This document shows, one piece after another, positions 34,595 to 42,301 of a stretch of DNA of 64,000 nt. The stretch's first letter is position 1. Each line of letters starts with the position of its first letter. Under the pieces are notes generated by a model. It worked only from the letters and a program-made list of their open reading frames with translations. It was not told where the DNA came from and searched no databases. The position numbers and the translations under genes are program-made. Origin of the DNA: Thalassobaculum litoreum DSM 18839 (GTDB lineage Bacteria; Pseudomonadota; Alphaproteobacteria; Thalassobaculales; Thalassobaculaceae); contig NZ_FNBW01000008.1 in NCBI RefSeq assembly GCF_900102465.1, forward strand, positions 124,001 to 188,000, given 5' to 3'.

Positions 34595-35944
34595 TTACGC
34601 CTTCGCGTCGCCGTTGGAGCCGTCCGGCTTCGGCGCCGTATCGGGCTTGGTTTCCGCCGTCTTGGTTTCGGCCGTCTTGGTTTCGGCCGTCTTGGCGTCT
34701 GCCGTCTTGGCCGCGGCCGCCTTCGGCTCGTCCTTCTTCGCCGCCGGCTTCTTGGCCGGCGCCTTTTTGGCCGCTGGTTTGGCTGCCGATTTCGGGGCCG
34801 CCGGCTCGTCCTTCAGCGCCTTGATGTTGTCGTTGGTGATCTCGCCGTCATTGGTGATGGTGGACGCCTTGATGATCTCATCCTCCTCGTTGATCTTGAT
34901 CGACTTGCTCTCCTTGTCGATCAGCGGGGTGAGGAAGTTGAGCAGGTTCTTGGCGTAGAGCGCGCTGGCGTCGACCGCCACGCGGCTGGCCACGTTCAGG
35001 TGGCCCACCAGGGTCACGCCATGCGCTTCGACCACTTCGCCCGGCTTGGACAGCGGGCAGTTGCCGCCCTGCTCGACCGCCAGATCGACGATGACCGAGC
35101 CCGGCTTCATGGTCTTCACCATCTCCTCGGTGACCAGCACCGGGGCCGGACGGCCCGGGATCAGCGCCGTGGTGATGACGATGTCCTGCTTGGCGATGGT
35201 CTCGGCAATGAGTGCCGCCTGCTTCTTCTTGTACTCGTCGCTCATTTCCTTGGCGTAGCCGCCGGCGGTCTCGGCCTGCTTAAACTCGTCGTCCTCGACG
35301 GCGACGAAGGTTCCGCCCAGGCTCTCCACCTGTTCCTTGGCGGCCGGCCGGACGTCGGTGGCCGACACGATGGCGCCGAGGCGCCGGGCCGTGGCGATCG
35401 CCTGCAGACCGGCGACACCGGCCCCCATGACCAGGACACGGGCCGGCGGAACCGTGCCGGCGGCGGTCATCATCATCGGAAACGCGCGGCCGAACACGGC
35501 GGCGGCGTCCAGCACGGCCTTGTAGCCGGCCAGGTTCGACTGCGAGGACAGCACGTCCATGGACTGGGCCCGGGTGATCCGCGGCACCAGCTCCAGGGCG
35601 AAGGCGCGTACGCCCTGATTGGCGATGCCGTCGACGATCGCCTTGTCCTTGTGCGGCTCCATCAGGGAGATCAGCAGCGCGCCCTTCTTGAGCAGCGGAA
35701 TCTCGTCCTGGGTCGGTTTTCGCACCTTCAGGACGACGTCGGCGTCGCCGATCGCCTCCTTGGCGGTCTTGACGATCTTGGCGCCCGCGGCGGAATAGGC
35801 GTCGTCGGTCACGGCAGCGGACAGACCCGCACCGGACTCGATCGCGACGTCCGCGCCGAGCTGAATATATTTCTTCACCGTGTCCGCAGAGGCTGCGACG
35901 CGTTTCTCGCCCTCTCGGCGTTCCTTGATGATGCCGATTTTCAT
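34595..35944 (-). CDS. pntAA: NAD(P) transhydrogenase subunit alpha part 1 with repeat-rich C-terminal tail
   Basis: This soluble dI subunit binds NAD(H). Residues 1-375 are canonical: MKIGIIKERREGEKRVA, the RAQSMDVLSSQSNLAGYKAV segment and the nucleotide loop VLVMGAGVAGLQAIATARRLGA. The family normally ends near residue 380. Here about 70 extra residues follow, rich in Lys, Ala and Pro, with KKAPAKKPAAKK and then pentapeptide KTAET repeats. The tail is probably disordered and was not needed to call the function. It is the first gene of the pnt operon; the promoter should lie in 35945-36142. Confidence 0.93.
   Translation of the reverse strand: MKIGIIKERREGEKRVAASADTVKKYIQLGADVAIESGAGLSAAVTDDAYSAAGAKIVKTAKEAIGDADVVLKVRKPTQDEIPLLKKGALLISLMEPHKDKAIVDGIANQGVRAFALELVPRITRAQSMDVLSSQSNLAGYKAVLDAAAVFGRAFPMMMTAAGTVPPARVLVMGAGVAGLQAIATARRLGAIVSATDVRPAAKEQVESLGGTFVAVEDDEFKQAETAGGYAKEMSDEYKKKQAALIAETIAKQDIVITTALIPGRPAPVLVTEEMVKTMKPGSVIVDLAVEQGGNCPLSKPGEVVEAHGVTLVGHLNVASRVAVDASALYAKNLLNFLTPLIDKESKSIKINEEDEIIKASTITNDGEITNDNIKALKDEPAAPKSAAKPAAKKAPAKKPAAKKDEPKAAAAKTADAKTAETKTAETKTAETKPDTAPKPDGSNGDAKA
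34656..34715. repeat. 15-base tandem repeats inside pntAA
   Basis: Four units of the form GCCGTCTTGGTTTCG, with the last two diverged, run in frame at the 3' end of pntAA. They encode KTAET-type pentapeptides. The near-identity of the first two units points to recent slippage or duplication. Confidence 0.8.
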
Positions 35945-36142
35945 CTTGGGTCCCCGCTGGATTCCCTTTTTCGTGGACGGGCTATGCCGGGAGGAGCGCC
36001 GAAAGCGCAAGCCGGACGCCAACCCCGTGCCCGCACGTAGTTAACTGCACCGGACTGTACCAGCGACAAGCGCGTGATGGGCAATGGGATAATTCTAAAA
36101 ATCCGCCCAGGAGCCGGAATCGGCACGAAACCGGGATGGATT

Positions 36143-36796
36143 CTATCGGAACGTGGCGCGGCGGCGGTCGATCTCCAGCTTCCGCAGATCGGCGTCGCGC
36201 TGATCGCGCAGCCAGGCATAGGCCCGACGGCAGACCTCCGGAGGCGAGGTGGAGCTTGCGCCGGCCCGCGACGTGCCGGGCCGGGAGCAGTCCGCTTCGG
36301 CCTGATGCTGCAGCGCCGTCCAGCGTTTCAGGCGGTCGTCGAGCAGCGCCTCGTAAAAGGCGGCGCGGTCGGTCGCCGTTTCGAAGAAACCGCCCCGCAA
36401 CGGTACGATGAGGCGGAACGGCACCTGGCTGCCGGCCGGCGCTCCGGCGGCCGGCGCCAGGTCGGCCATGGGGGAGAACGGGCGCCGGGCCTGCGCCGCG
36501 GTCAGGACATCGGGCAGGGGACGGGGGTGGAGGATCTCGGTCGTCGTCAGGTAGCCCGGCGCCTCGCAGGTCACCTCGACCGGGAAACCCAACCTGCGCG
36601 GGTCGATGCTCATCGGGGCGGGCTGCATGTCGCGTCGGCCGCTGCGCCCGACCGCCCGGCAGCGCGCATCGGCCGGGACCGCCTCGACGAGGGTGAGCTG
36701 CGGGGCCGGCGGTCCGCCCGTCTGCATGGTCGTCCGCGGCGACGTGCATCCAGTCAGGACGGCGATCAGGGCGAGAGCGGTCAGAGCGCGAATCAT
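36143..36796 (-). CDS. Hypothetical lipoprotein
   Basis: This 217-residue protein has a lipoprotein signal peptide: IRALTALALIAVLTGC with the lipobox LTGC (Cys17). The mature part has two further Cys and a SQVPFRLIVPLRGGFFETATDR segment, then a charged helical end rich in Arg. A membrane-anchored periplasmic location is likely. I recognise no domain with known function. It is divergent from the RlmI-like gene and ends 198 bases before the pnt operon start on the same strand. Confidence 0.7.
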   Translation of the reverse strand: MIRALTALALIAVLTGCTSPRTTMQTGGPPAPQLTLVEAVPADARCRAVGRSGRRDMQPAPMSIDPRRLGFPVEVTCEAPGYLTTTEILHPRPLPDVLTAAQARRPFSPMADLAPAAGAPAGSQVPFRLIVPLRGGFFETATDRAAFYEALLDDRLKRWTALQHQAEADCSRPGTSRAGASSTSPPEVCRRAYAWLRDQRDADLRKLEIDRRRATFR

Positions 36797-36889
36797 AGCT
36801 TATGGTACCGCGAGCCCGGTCTGTCGTGCCATAACCCGCACCCATTATTCGGTGCCGCCTCCGGTGCCCCGACCGTCGCGGAGAGTCCC

Positions 36890-38080
36890 ATGTCCGACAC
36901 GACCCCCACCATCCGGCTCAACAAGGGGGGCGGCGCGCGCCTGCTGCGCGGTCATCCCTGGGGCTTCTCCAACGAGATCGTGATGACGGCCGAGGCCAAG
37001 GCCCTGCCGCCGGGATCCGTGGTCACGGTGGAGACCCCTGGAGGCGACGCGGTCGGTTCGGCCCATATGAACCCGCACAGCCTGATCGCCCTGCGGATGC
37101 TGGACCGCGACCCGACGGTCGCGATCGACGCCGGCTGGATCGCCGGCCGGTTGGCGACGGCGCTGGCCTGGCGCGAGCGGATGTTCGACACGCCGTATTA
37201 TCGCGTCGTCCATGCCGAGGCGGACGGCCTGCCCGGCCTGATCGTCGACCGCTACGGCGACGTGGTCGTCATTCAGGCGAACTCCGCCGGGATGGACCGG
37301 ATGGTCCCGATGGTGGCCGAGGCCGTGCGTCAGGTCCTGTCGCCGGCGGCGGTCGTGCTGCGCAACGACAGTTCCGTCCGCAAGCTGGAGGGCTTGGGCG
37401 AGGAGGTGCGGCTGGTCGAAGGCACCGTGCCGGACCCGGTCCTGGTGGCCGAGGGCGGGGCCCTGTTCCCGCTCGACCCGATGGGCGGGCAGAAGACCGG
37501 CTGGTTCTACGACCACCGCGACAACCGCGCCTTCGTCGCCCGTCTGGCCGGCGGCGCCCGGGTGCTGGATCTCTATGCCCATACCGGCGGCTTCGGCATT
37601 CAGGCGGCGGTGGCCGGAGCGGCGTCGGTCGACCTGATCGACCGGGCCGGGCCGGCCCTGGCGCAGGCGGCCCAGGCGGCGGAGCTGAGCGGTGTGGCGG
37701 ACCGCGTCACCACGCGCAAGGCCGATGCCTTCGCGGCCCTGGAGCACCTGGTGAAGACCGGCGAGCAATACGACATCGTGGTCTGCGATCCGCCGGCCTT
37801 CGCGCGGTCCAAGAAGGATGTCGGCCCGGCGGCCAAGGCCTATCGCAAGCTCGCCCGCATGACCGCGCAGATCACCGCGCCGGGCGGCGTGCTGCTGCTG
37901 GCCTCGTGTTCGCACCACATGGATCCGGTCTCCTTCGCCCAGCAGAACGCCCGGGGCCTCGGCGACGCGGAGCGCCAGGGACGGCTGCTGCGCTCGGCCG
38001 GTGCGGGGCCGGACCATCCGGTCCATGCACATCTGCCGGAGAGTGCCTATCTGAAGGCCATTGTCTTCGCGCTCGACTGA
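36890..38080 (+). CDS. RlmI-like 23S rRNA m5C methyltransferase family protein
   Basis: This 396-residue protein begins with a PUA-like RNA-binding domain (GGGARLLRGHPWGFSNEI, about 12-30). It continues with the RlmI signature PYYRVVHAEADGLPGLIVDRYGD, GGQKTGWFYDHRDNR and the SAM-binding loop VLDLYAHTGGFGIQAAVAGA. A catalytic-type motif CDPPAFARSK and a late Cys region LASCSHHMD follow. RlmI methylates C1962 of 23S rRNA in E. coli; orthology here is likely but not proven. GGAGAG precedes the ATG at 36890. Confidence 0.88.
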   Translation: MSDTTPTIRLNKGGGARLLRGHPWGFSNEIVMTAEAKALPPGSVVTVETPGGDAVGSAHMNPHSLIALRMLDRDPTVAIDAGWIAGRLATALAWRERMFDTPYYRVVHAEADGLPGLIVDRYGDVVVIQANSAGMDRMVPMVAEAVRQVLSPAAVVLRNDSSVRKLEGLGEEVRLVEGTVPDPVLVAEGGALFPLDPMGGQKTGWFYDHRDNRAFVARLAGGARVLDLYAHTGGFGIQAAVAGAASVDLIDRAGPALAQAAQAAELSGVADRVTTRKADAFAALEHLVKTGEQYDIVVCDPPAFARSKKDVGPAAKAYRKLARMTAQITAPGGVLLLASCSHHMDPVSFAQQNARGLGDAERQGRLLRSAGAGPDHPVHAHLPESAYLKAIVFALD

Positions 38081-38125
38081 GCGGGCGCGCGGGTGTCTTC
38101 GCGCTCGACTGAGCGGGCGCGCGGG
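38063..38125. repeat. 31-32 base tandem duplication across a stop codon
   Basis: Two nearly perfect copies (38063-38094 and 38095-38125) begin GTCTTCGCGCTCGACTGA and include the stop codon of the methyltransferase gene in the first copy. The second copy repeats the last coding residues plus the stop downstream. This is a recent slippage product and does not change the protein. Confidence 0.9.
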
Positions 38126-38154
38126 CGACCGGAAACGAACAGCGCGGGGATCGG

Positions 38155-38811
38155 ATGGCCGACATCGTTCTCTATGGCCTGCCCCACTCGAATTTCGTGC
38201 GGGCCTGCGCCATGACCGCTCTGGAGAAGGGGGCGTCCTACGAGGCCGCTCTGACTGGGCTCCGCGACATGCGTTCGCGCGAGATGCAGGCGATCTCGCC
38301 CTTCGGCAAGGTGCCGGTGATGCGCCACGGCGACCTCGTGCTGTTCGAGAGCCTGGCGATCATGCGCTATATCGATCTCACCTTCGGCGAGCCCGAGGCC
38401 CTGCAACCGTCCGACCCGCTGGACCGGATCCGCCTGGATCAATGGTTCAACGCGGTGATGGGCACGGTCGATCGCCATATCGTGCGGGAATGGGCGCTGG
38501 AACAGGTCTTTCCCAGCGGTCCCGACCGGACGGTCGACGAAGCGCGGATCGCCCGGGCGCGCAAGGCGGCGGCGCGGGATATCGCAGTGCTGGAGCGGCA
38601 ATACGCGGCCCAGGGCCATCTGGTCGGCGACCGCCTGTCGCTCGCCGATATCGTGCTGGTCTGCACGCTCGACGTGCTCACGCTGATCGACGGGGCCGGG
38701 ACGCTGTTGGAGCCGGCACCCGCGCTGGCACGGGCGATGACGGCCTTGCGGCAGCGCGAGAGTTGGCAGCGGGCCTGTGCGCACAGCATCGTGCCCGACT
38801 GGTCGGTCTGA
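38155..38811 (+). CDS. Glutathione S-transferase family protein
   Basis: This 218-residue protein has the N-terminal thioredoxin-like GST domain (IVLYGLPHSNFVRACAMTALEKG). The glutathione-contacting block is FGKVPVMRHGDLVLFESLAIMRYIDLTFG, with the cis-Pro in KVPV and the E-S pair. An all-helical C-terminal domain (AAQGHLVGDRLSLADIVLV) follows. The substrate is unknown. It stands 74 bases after the methyltransferase gene, just past the tandem duplication, and a second GST occurs at 43607. Confidence 0.9.
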   Translation: MADIVLYGLPHSNFVRACAMTALEKGASYEAALTGLRDMRSREMQAISPFGKVPVMRHGDLVLFESLAIMRYIDLTFGEPEALQPSDPLDRIRLDQWFNAVMGTVDRHIVREWALEQVFPSGPDRTVDEARIARARKAAARDIAVLERQYAAQGHLVGDRLSLADIVLVCTLDVLTLIDGAGTLLEPAPALARAMTALRQRESWQRACAHSIVPDWSV

Positions 38812-38859
38812 TATCGGGGATCGACGCCTGGGATCAGGGCCTGGGATCGGTGCCCGGGA

Positions 38860-39564
38860 TCAGCGCCCGGGGTGAGCGGCGGTTCCCGGCGGCCAGGAGA
38901 GCCAGCACCCGTTCTCGTAGGTGCTGCAGTGGAACAGGCTGCCGGCGTCGAATTCCATCAGCCGCAGCTCGCGGTCGCTGAGGGCGGTTCTCTCGTAGAA
39001 CCGCAGCACGCCGAACAGCATGCAGACCGGCGCGTCCTCGGTGGCGCGCAGCGGCAGGAGCAGGCGCTGAAAGCCCACATACCGGTCGGCCGGCTTCGAC
39101 AGGCTGCCGCGGTAATAGAACGGCAGGCCGACCTCCAGGCAGGTATCGAACATCTTGCTGCGGGCGTGATAGACGGCATTGGACAGCAGCTCGTCCATGA
39201 ACCGGCCCCTCGGCTCGAAGCCGAATTCATCGGTCAGCCTGGTGCCGGCGATGATGCTCTGGTACCGGCCGTCGCGCCGTTCCTGCAGAAAGAACCAGGG
39301 CAGGACCTGCGTCGGCAGGGTCAGCATGTCGATCTGGGATCGCACGGGGATTCGGTCGGGAGCGGATGAGGCGGCGCAGAGCTCCAGCCAGTGGCTGAAA
39401 AGATCGGCGCACAGGCCGTCCGGAGCGATGCCCGCGGTCCTTATCTCACCGGGGTAGCCGGTTTCTGACAACGCCCCGCTCCATATTATAACAACCGATA
39501 GGAGAGACAGAGTCCCCGCGAGCAAGACGGTCGCGGGGGCGCGTGCTGCCGACCCGGATCGCAT
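38860..39564 (-). CDS. PAS_5-type PAS domain protein, paralogue 1
   Basis: This 234-residue protein starts with a hydrophobic, signal-like stretch (TVLLAGTLSLLSVVIIW). A single PAS_5-type domain follows: GIAPDGLCADLFSHWLEL, RIPVRSQIDMLTLP, YQSIIAGTRLTDEFGFEPRGRFMDEL, FYYRGSLS and RLLLPLRATE. The next gene (39621) shares this plan throughout, so the pair arose by duplication. PAS_5 proteins are typical of alphaproteobacteria, and their ligands are mostly unknown. A CtrA-like site lies 16 bases upstream of the ATG. An internal start that lacks the hydrophobic stretch is possible. Confidence 0.75.
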   Translation of the reverse strand: MRSGSAARAPATVLLAGTLSLLSVVIIWSGALSETGYPGEIRTAGIAPDGLCADLFSHWLELCAASSAPDRIPVRSQIDMLTLPTQVLPWFFLQERRDGRYQSIIAGTRLTDEFGFEPRGRFMDELLSNAVYHARSKMFDTCLEVGLPFYYRGSLSKPADRYVGFQRLLLPLRATEDAPVCMLFGVLRFYERTALSDRELRLMEFDAGSLFHCSTYENGCWLSWPPGTAAHPGR

Positions 39565-39579
39565 CTTTGTGCAGAAAGG

Positions 39580-39595
39580 TTAACGACTCGTTAAC
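39580..39595. promoter_or_regulatory. CtrA-like box TTAA-N7-TTAAC
   Basis: TTAACGACTCGTTAAC matches the CtrA consensus TTAA-N7-TTAAC and is itself palindromic, so it matches on both strands. It lies 16 bases upstream of the ATG of the PAS_5 gene at 39564 and 26 bases past the stop of the paralogue at 39621. This would place PAS_5 gene 1 under the cell-cycle/motility regulator CtrA. It overlaps the expected start region, which would suit repression. Confidence 0.6.
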
Positions 39596-39620
39596 GGAAA
39601 ACGGGTGGGCCGCCGTGCCC

Positions 39621-40226
39621 CTACGGGGCGTCCGACCAGTCAATCCACTGGTCCGCTCTGAAGATTCTCCGGAAAACCAAACCCTTGTCATCGGTGGGGT
39701 CGTGGGGGCCGGAGATAGGAGAGGTCGACGGGCCATCGGAGAGTTCCTGAGCAGAGAGAAATTCCATCACGCCACACACCAGATCGATTTCGGCACGGGC
39801 TGCGCTGCGCAAGGGAAGAAGGATCCTACGAAAGGCGATGTGCCCCCGGGACGGGGCGGCGAGAGTCGCGCCATAGTAGACGGGACAGCCCTGCTGTACA
39901 CATAAATCAAACAGGGCCCGACGCGCCGGGTAGATCTCCGCGCGCATGAGCTCGTCGAGATACTTCCCCGTCGTCTCCGTGCCCATGTTGTCGACCAGGG
40001 TCGTCGCGGCCAGACGCACGAGATAGCGGTCCCCCCGCCGCTCGATCAGGAAGAAGTTGCCTCGGGTGGATTTCGGCAGCGTGAGCAGGTCGATCTGATC
40101 GCGTATCGGGATACCGAGCGCAGCCTCGCTGTTCCGGACGAGCGCCTGCCAATGCTCGAAGATATCGGCGCAGAGCCCGGCCGGGCCCGGGAGGGAGTGG
40201 CTGTCGGTGTGGTCAGAGGCCTGCAT
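39621..40226 (-). CDS. PAS_5-type PAS domain protein, paralogue 2
   Basis: This 201-residue cytosolic protein is built from one PAS_5 domain with the same landmarks as its neighbour: GPAGLCADIFEHWQAL, GIPIRDQIDLLTLP, YLVRLAATTLVDNMGTETTGKYLDEL, YYGATLA and RILLPLRSA. It lacks the N-terminal hydrophobic segment. The ATG at 40226 has GAGGGG upstream and is preferred over the longer frame from 40304. Both genes read leftward in tandem with about 56 bases between them. No output domain is present, so the protein may regulate a partner through protein contact. Confidence 0.75.
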   Translation of the reverse strand: MQASDHTDSHSLPGPAGLCADIFEHWQALVRNSEAALGIPIRDQIDLLTLPKSTRGNFFLIERRGDRYLVRLAATTLVDNMGTETTGKYLDELMRAEIYPARRALFDLCVQQGCPVYYGATLAAPSRGHIAFRRILLPLRSAARAEIDLVCGVMEFLSAQELSDGPSTSPISGPHDPTDDKGLVFRRIFRADQWIDWSDAP

Positions 40227-40542
40227 GCCACCCCTCGGGACGAACGCGATCTCTGCAGTATTCACGATCAGCGAGCGCCGTCCAATGCGGACGACCGAAG
40301 TCATCGAATGCGCCGGGCGGGTGCCGTGCAGGAATCATGACGGAGAACCAAATCGGATGAAAAATAACAATAAAAAAACCTAGAAGAGTAATTTCCAAGG
40401 ATTTCCATAACGCCGCGGCCGGGATGCGCGGCGATGGCGTTGGGGCGATCGCGACGGGGCGAGCCGGCGCCGGACGCCTTTCGCAGGCAACCGCGGCCCG
40501 GTCTCGCGCGTTACTGCCCGAACAAGTGTCAAGGAGAGCCCT
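40227..40542. other. Intergenic region, divergent promoter area
   Basis: These 316 bases between the PAS_5 genes (leftward) and the DUF1206 gene (rightward) contain no convincing gene. A notably AT-rich block at about 40352-40410 (with poly-A runs) is unusual here and probably carries one promoter. No clear operator or RNA structure is recognised. Confidence 0.4.
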
Positions 40543-41361
40543 ATGGACCGGGTCTACCGACTGGAGACTTTCGGCCGCATAGGCTTTGCGGCGCACGGCG
40601 TCGTCTATCTGCTGGTCGGTTGGTTCGCCATCCGCTCGGCGCTTGGCCTCGGCGTTCCCACGGACACCAAGGGCGCCCTGCACAGCCTGGTCGGAGGGCC
40701 GTTCGGCTGGGCGATGCTCGGTGCCATGGCGCTCGGGCTGCTGTTCTACGGGCTGTTCCGCTTGGTGGAGGCGATCCTGGACCTGAACGACATCGGTGAC
40801 GACGCCCGCGGGATGGTGGTGCGGACCGGCCGGATCGTCGGCGCGGTCATCCATATCGGTCTGGCGATCTATGCCGCGGCCCTCGCGATCGGGTTGACCC
40901 TGTCGGGCGGAGACATGAACGGCTGGACCGCCTGGCTGATGCGGCAGCCCTACGGCCCGTGGATGGTGATGGCGATCGGCGCCGTCGTGTTCGGCGTCGC
41001 TCTTGCCCAGGCCAAGTCCGCCTGGACCGCCGACTTCATGGACGACCTCACGATCTCGGGTGAGACGCACGCGACGGCCGAGGCGGTCGGCCGCGCGGGC
41101 TATGCCGCCCGTGCCTTCGTGCTGACCCTGGTGGCGGTGTTTTTGGTGAGCGCCGGCTGGAACACCGATCCCAGTCAGGCTGGCGGCCTTGCCGAGGCGC
41201 TGCGGGAACTGCAGAAGCAGCCCTACGGTCCCTGGCTGCTGGGGATCGTGGCGGTCGGCCTGCTGATGTTCGGCCTGTCGAGCTTCGTGGAGGCGGTGCA
41301 TCGCCGGATCACCGACGACAACGTGATCGACCGACTGCGCGCCCAGGCCACCGGCGGCTGA
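40543..41361 (+). CDS. DUF1206 membrane protein
   Basis: This 272-residue protein has six membrane helices in three repeated two-helix units, each starting with a sequence like RIGFAAHGVVYLLVGWFAIRSAL, RTGRIVGAVIHIGLAIYAAALAI or RAGYAARAFVLTLVAVFLVSAG. A second motif, QPYGPWM/QPYGPWLLGIVAVGL, ends units 2 and 3. The triple repeat is the hallmark of DUF1206. Function is unknown; a stress-linked or small-molecule role has been suggested only by context elsewhere. AAGGAG lies upstream of the ATG. Confidence 0.88.
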   Translation: MDRVYRLETFGRIGFAAHGVVYLLVGWFAIRSALGLGVPTDTKGALHSLVGGPFGWAMLGAMALGLLFYGLFRLVEAILDLNDIGDDARGMVVRTGRIVGAVIHIGLAIYAAALAIGLTLSGGDMNGWTAWLMRQPYGPWMVMAIGAVVFGVALAQAKSAWTADFMDDLTISGETHATAEAVGRAGYAARAFVLTLVAVFLVSAGWNTDPSQAGGLAEALRELQKQPYGPWLLGIVAVGLLMFGLSSFVEAVHRRITDDNVIDRLRAQATGG

Positions 41362-41471
41362 CGCCCTGCGCTGCGGGCCGGGCGGTCGGTTGCTCCGGAA
41401 GGGGCCGGTCCGAGCGGCGGAAGGTCCCGTCGGTCGCGGTTTCAGCCGGGGACGGCGTCCGGGAGATGGAA

Positions 41472-41548
41472 TGGTGTCCCCGACAGGATTCGAACCTGTG
41501 ACCCCCAGATTAGGAATCTGGTGCTCTATCCAGCTGAGCTACGAGGAC
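41472..41548 (-). tRNA. tRNA-Arg (anticodon CCT)
   Basis: Read on the minus strand the gene starts GTCCTCGTAGCTCAGC and ends with an encoded CCA after CGGGGACA. Acceptor arms GTCCTCG and CGGGGAC pair. The anticodon loop TTCCTAA between CCAGA and TCTGG gives anticodon CCT, reading AGG. The T loop GGTTCGAATCC is canonical. Total length is 77 bases including CCA. Confidence 0.97.
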
Positions 41549-41791
41549 AGCCGGTGCTGTTCTACCGCAGGCCGGGCGACGGTGCCACCGTCGAGGCGCT
41601 TGCATGGGGCGGCAATCGGGCGGATCATGACGCCAAGGCCCGGCCAATTGGGCATTTGCGACGGGATCGGGCCGTTCTAGCTGCCTCGGAATGGGCGCGG
41701 CCGAGCCGTCGCCGAGCCGCCGACGATGACGCAGCGTCGTTCCGATGGGTCGCCAGACCGGCCCGCCCGCTTCGCCAAGCGGGAGGTAGAG

Positions 41792-42223
41792 ATGATTGTT
41801 TCCGACATCCTGAAGACCAAGGGCAAGAACGTCGTGACCGTGGCGCCGGATACGCCCGTCGGGGTCGCGGTCGCCACCCTCGCGGAAAAGCGCATCGGCT
41901 GCATCGTCGTCACCACCGATGGCGGCGCGCTCGCCGGCATCCTGTCGGAGCGCGACGTGGTGCGCGTGCTGGCCCAGCAGGGCGGCGACGTGCTCGACGA
42001 GCCGGTCAGCGCCCTGATGACCGCCAAGGTCGTGACCTGCAGCCCGAGCCAGACCATCGCCGATGTGATGGAGATGATGACCCAGGGCCGCTTCCGGCAC
42101 GTGCCTGTGCTGGAGGAGGGACGGCTCGCCGGCATGGTCTCGATCGGCGACGTGGTGAAGTTCCGCCTGGAGGAGACCGAGGAGGAGGTCCGTCAGCTAT
42201 CGGCCTATGTGGCCGGCGGCTGA
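41792..42223 (+). CDS. CBS-domain pair protein
   Basis: This 143-residue protein consists of two CBS domains only: DILKTKGKNVVTVAPDTPVGVAVATLAEKRIGCIVV with GILSERDVVRVL, and SALMTAKVVTCSPSQTIADVMEMM with HVPVLEEGRLAGMVSIGDVVKFRL. Such Bateman modules bind adenine nucleotides and regulate partner enzymes, but the partner is not indicated here. The ATG at 41792 has GGGAGG upstream; an earlier in-frame start at 41726 lacks one. Confidence 0.9.
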   Translation: MIVSDILKTKGKNVVTVAPDTPVGVAVATLAEKRIGCIVVTTDGGALAGILSERDVVRVLAQQGGDVLDEPVSALMTAKVVTCSPSQTIADVMEMMTQGRFRHVPVLEEGRLAGMVSIGDVVKFRLEETEEEVRQLSAYVAGG

Positions 42224-42301
42224 GCGCCGGCCCTTCTCGTCTTCTGCGTCGCCTCCTGCGCCCTCTTGGAAGGCAATTCGAGGGGGCGACTATGCGTCTT
42301 T

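Noticed and set aside
38101-38125. Duplicated end of the methyltransferase gene as a separate peptide gene
   Set aside because: It has no start codon or ribosome site and is explained by tandem duplication.
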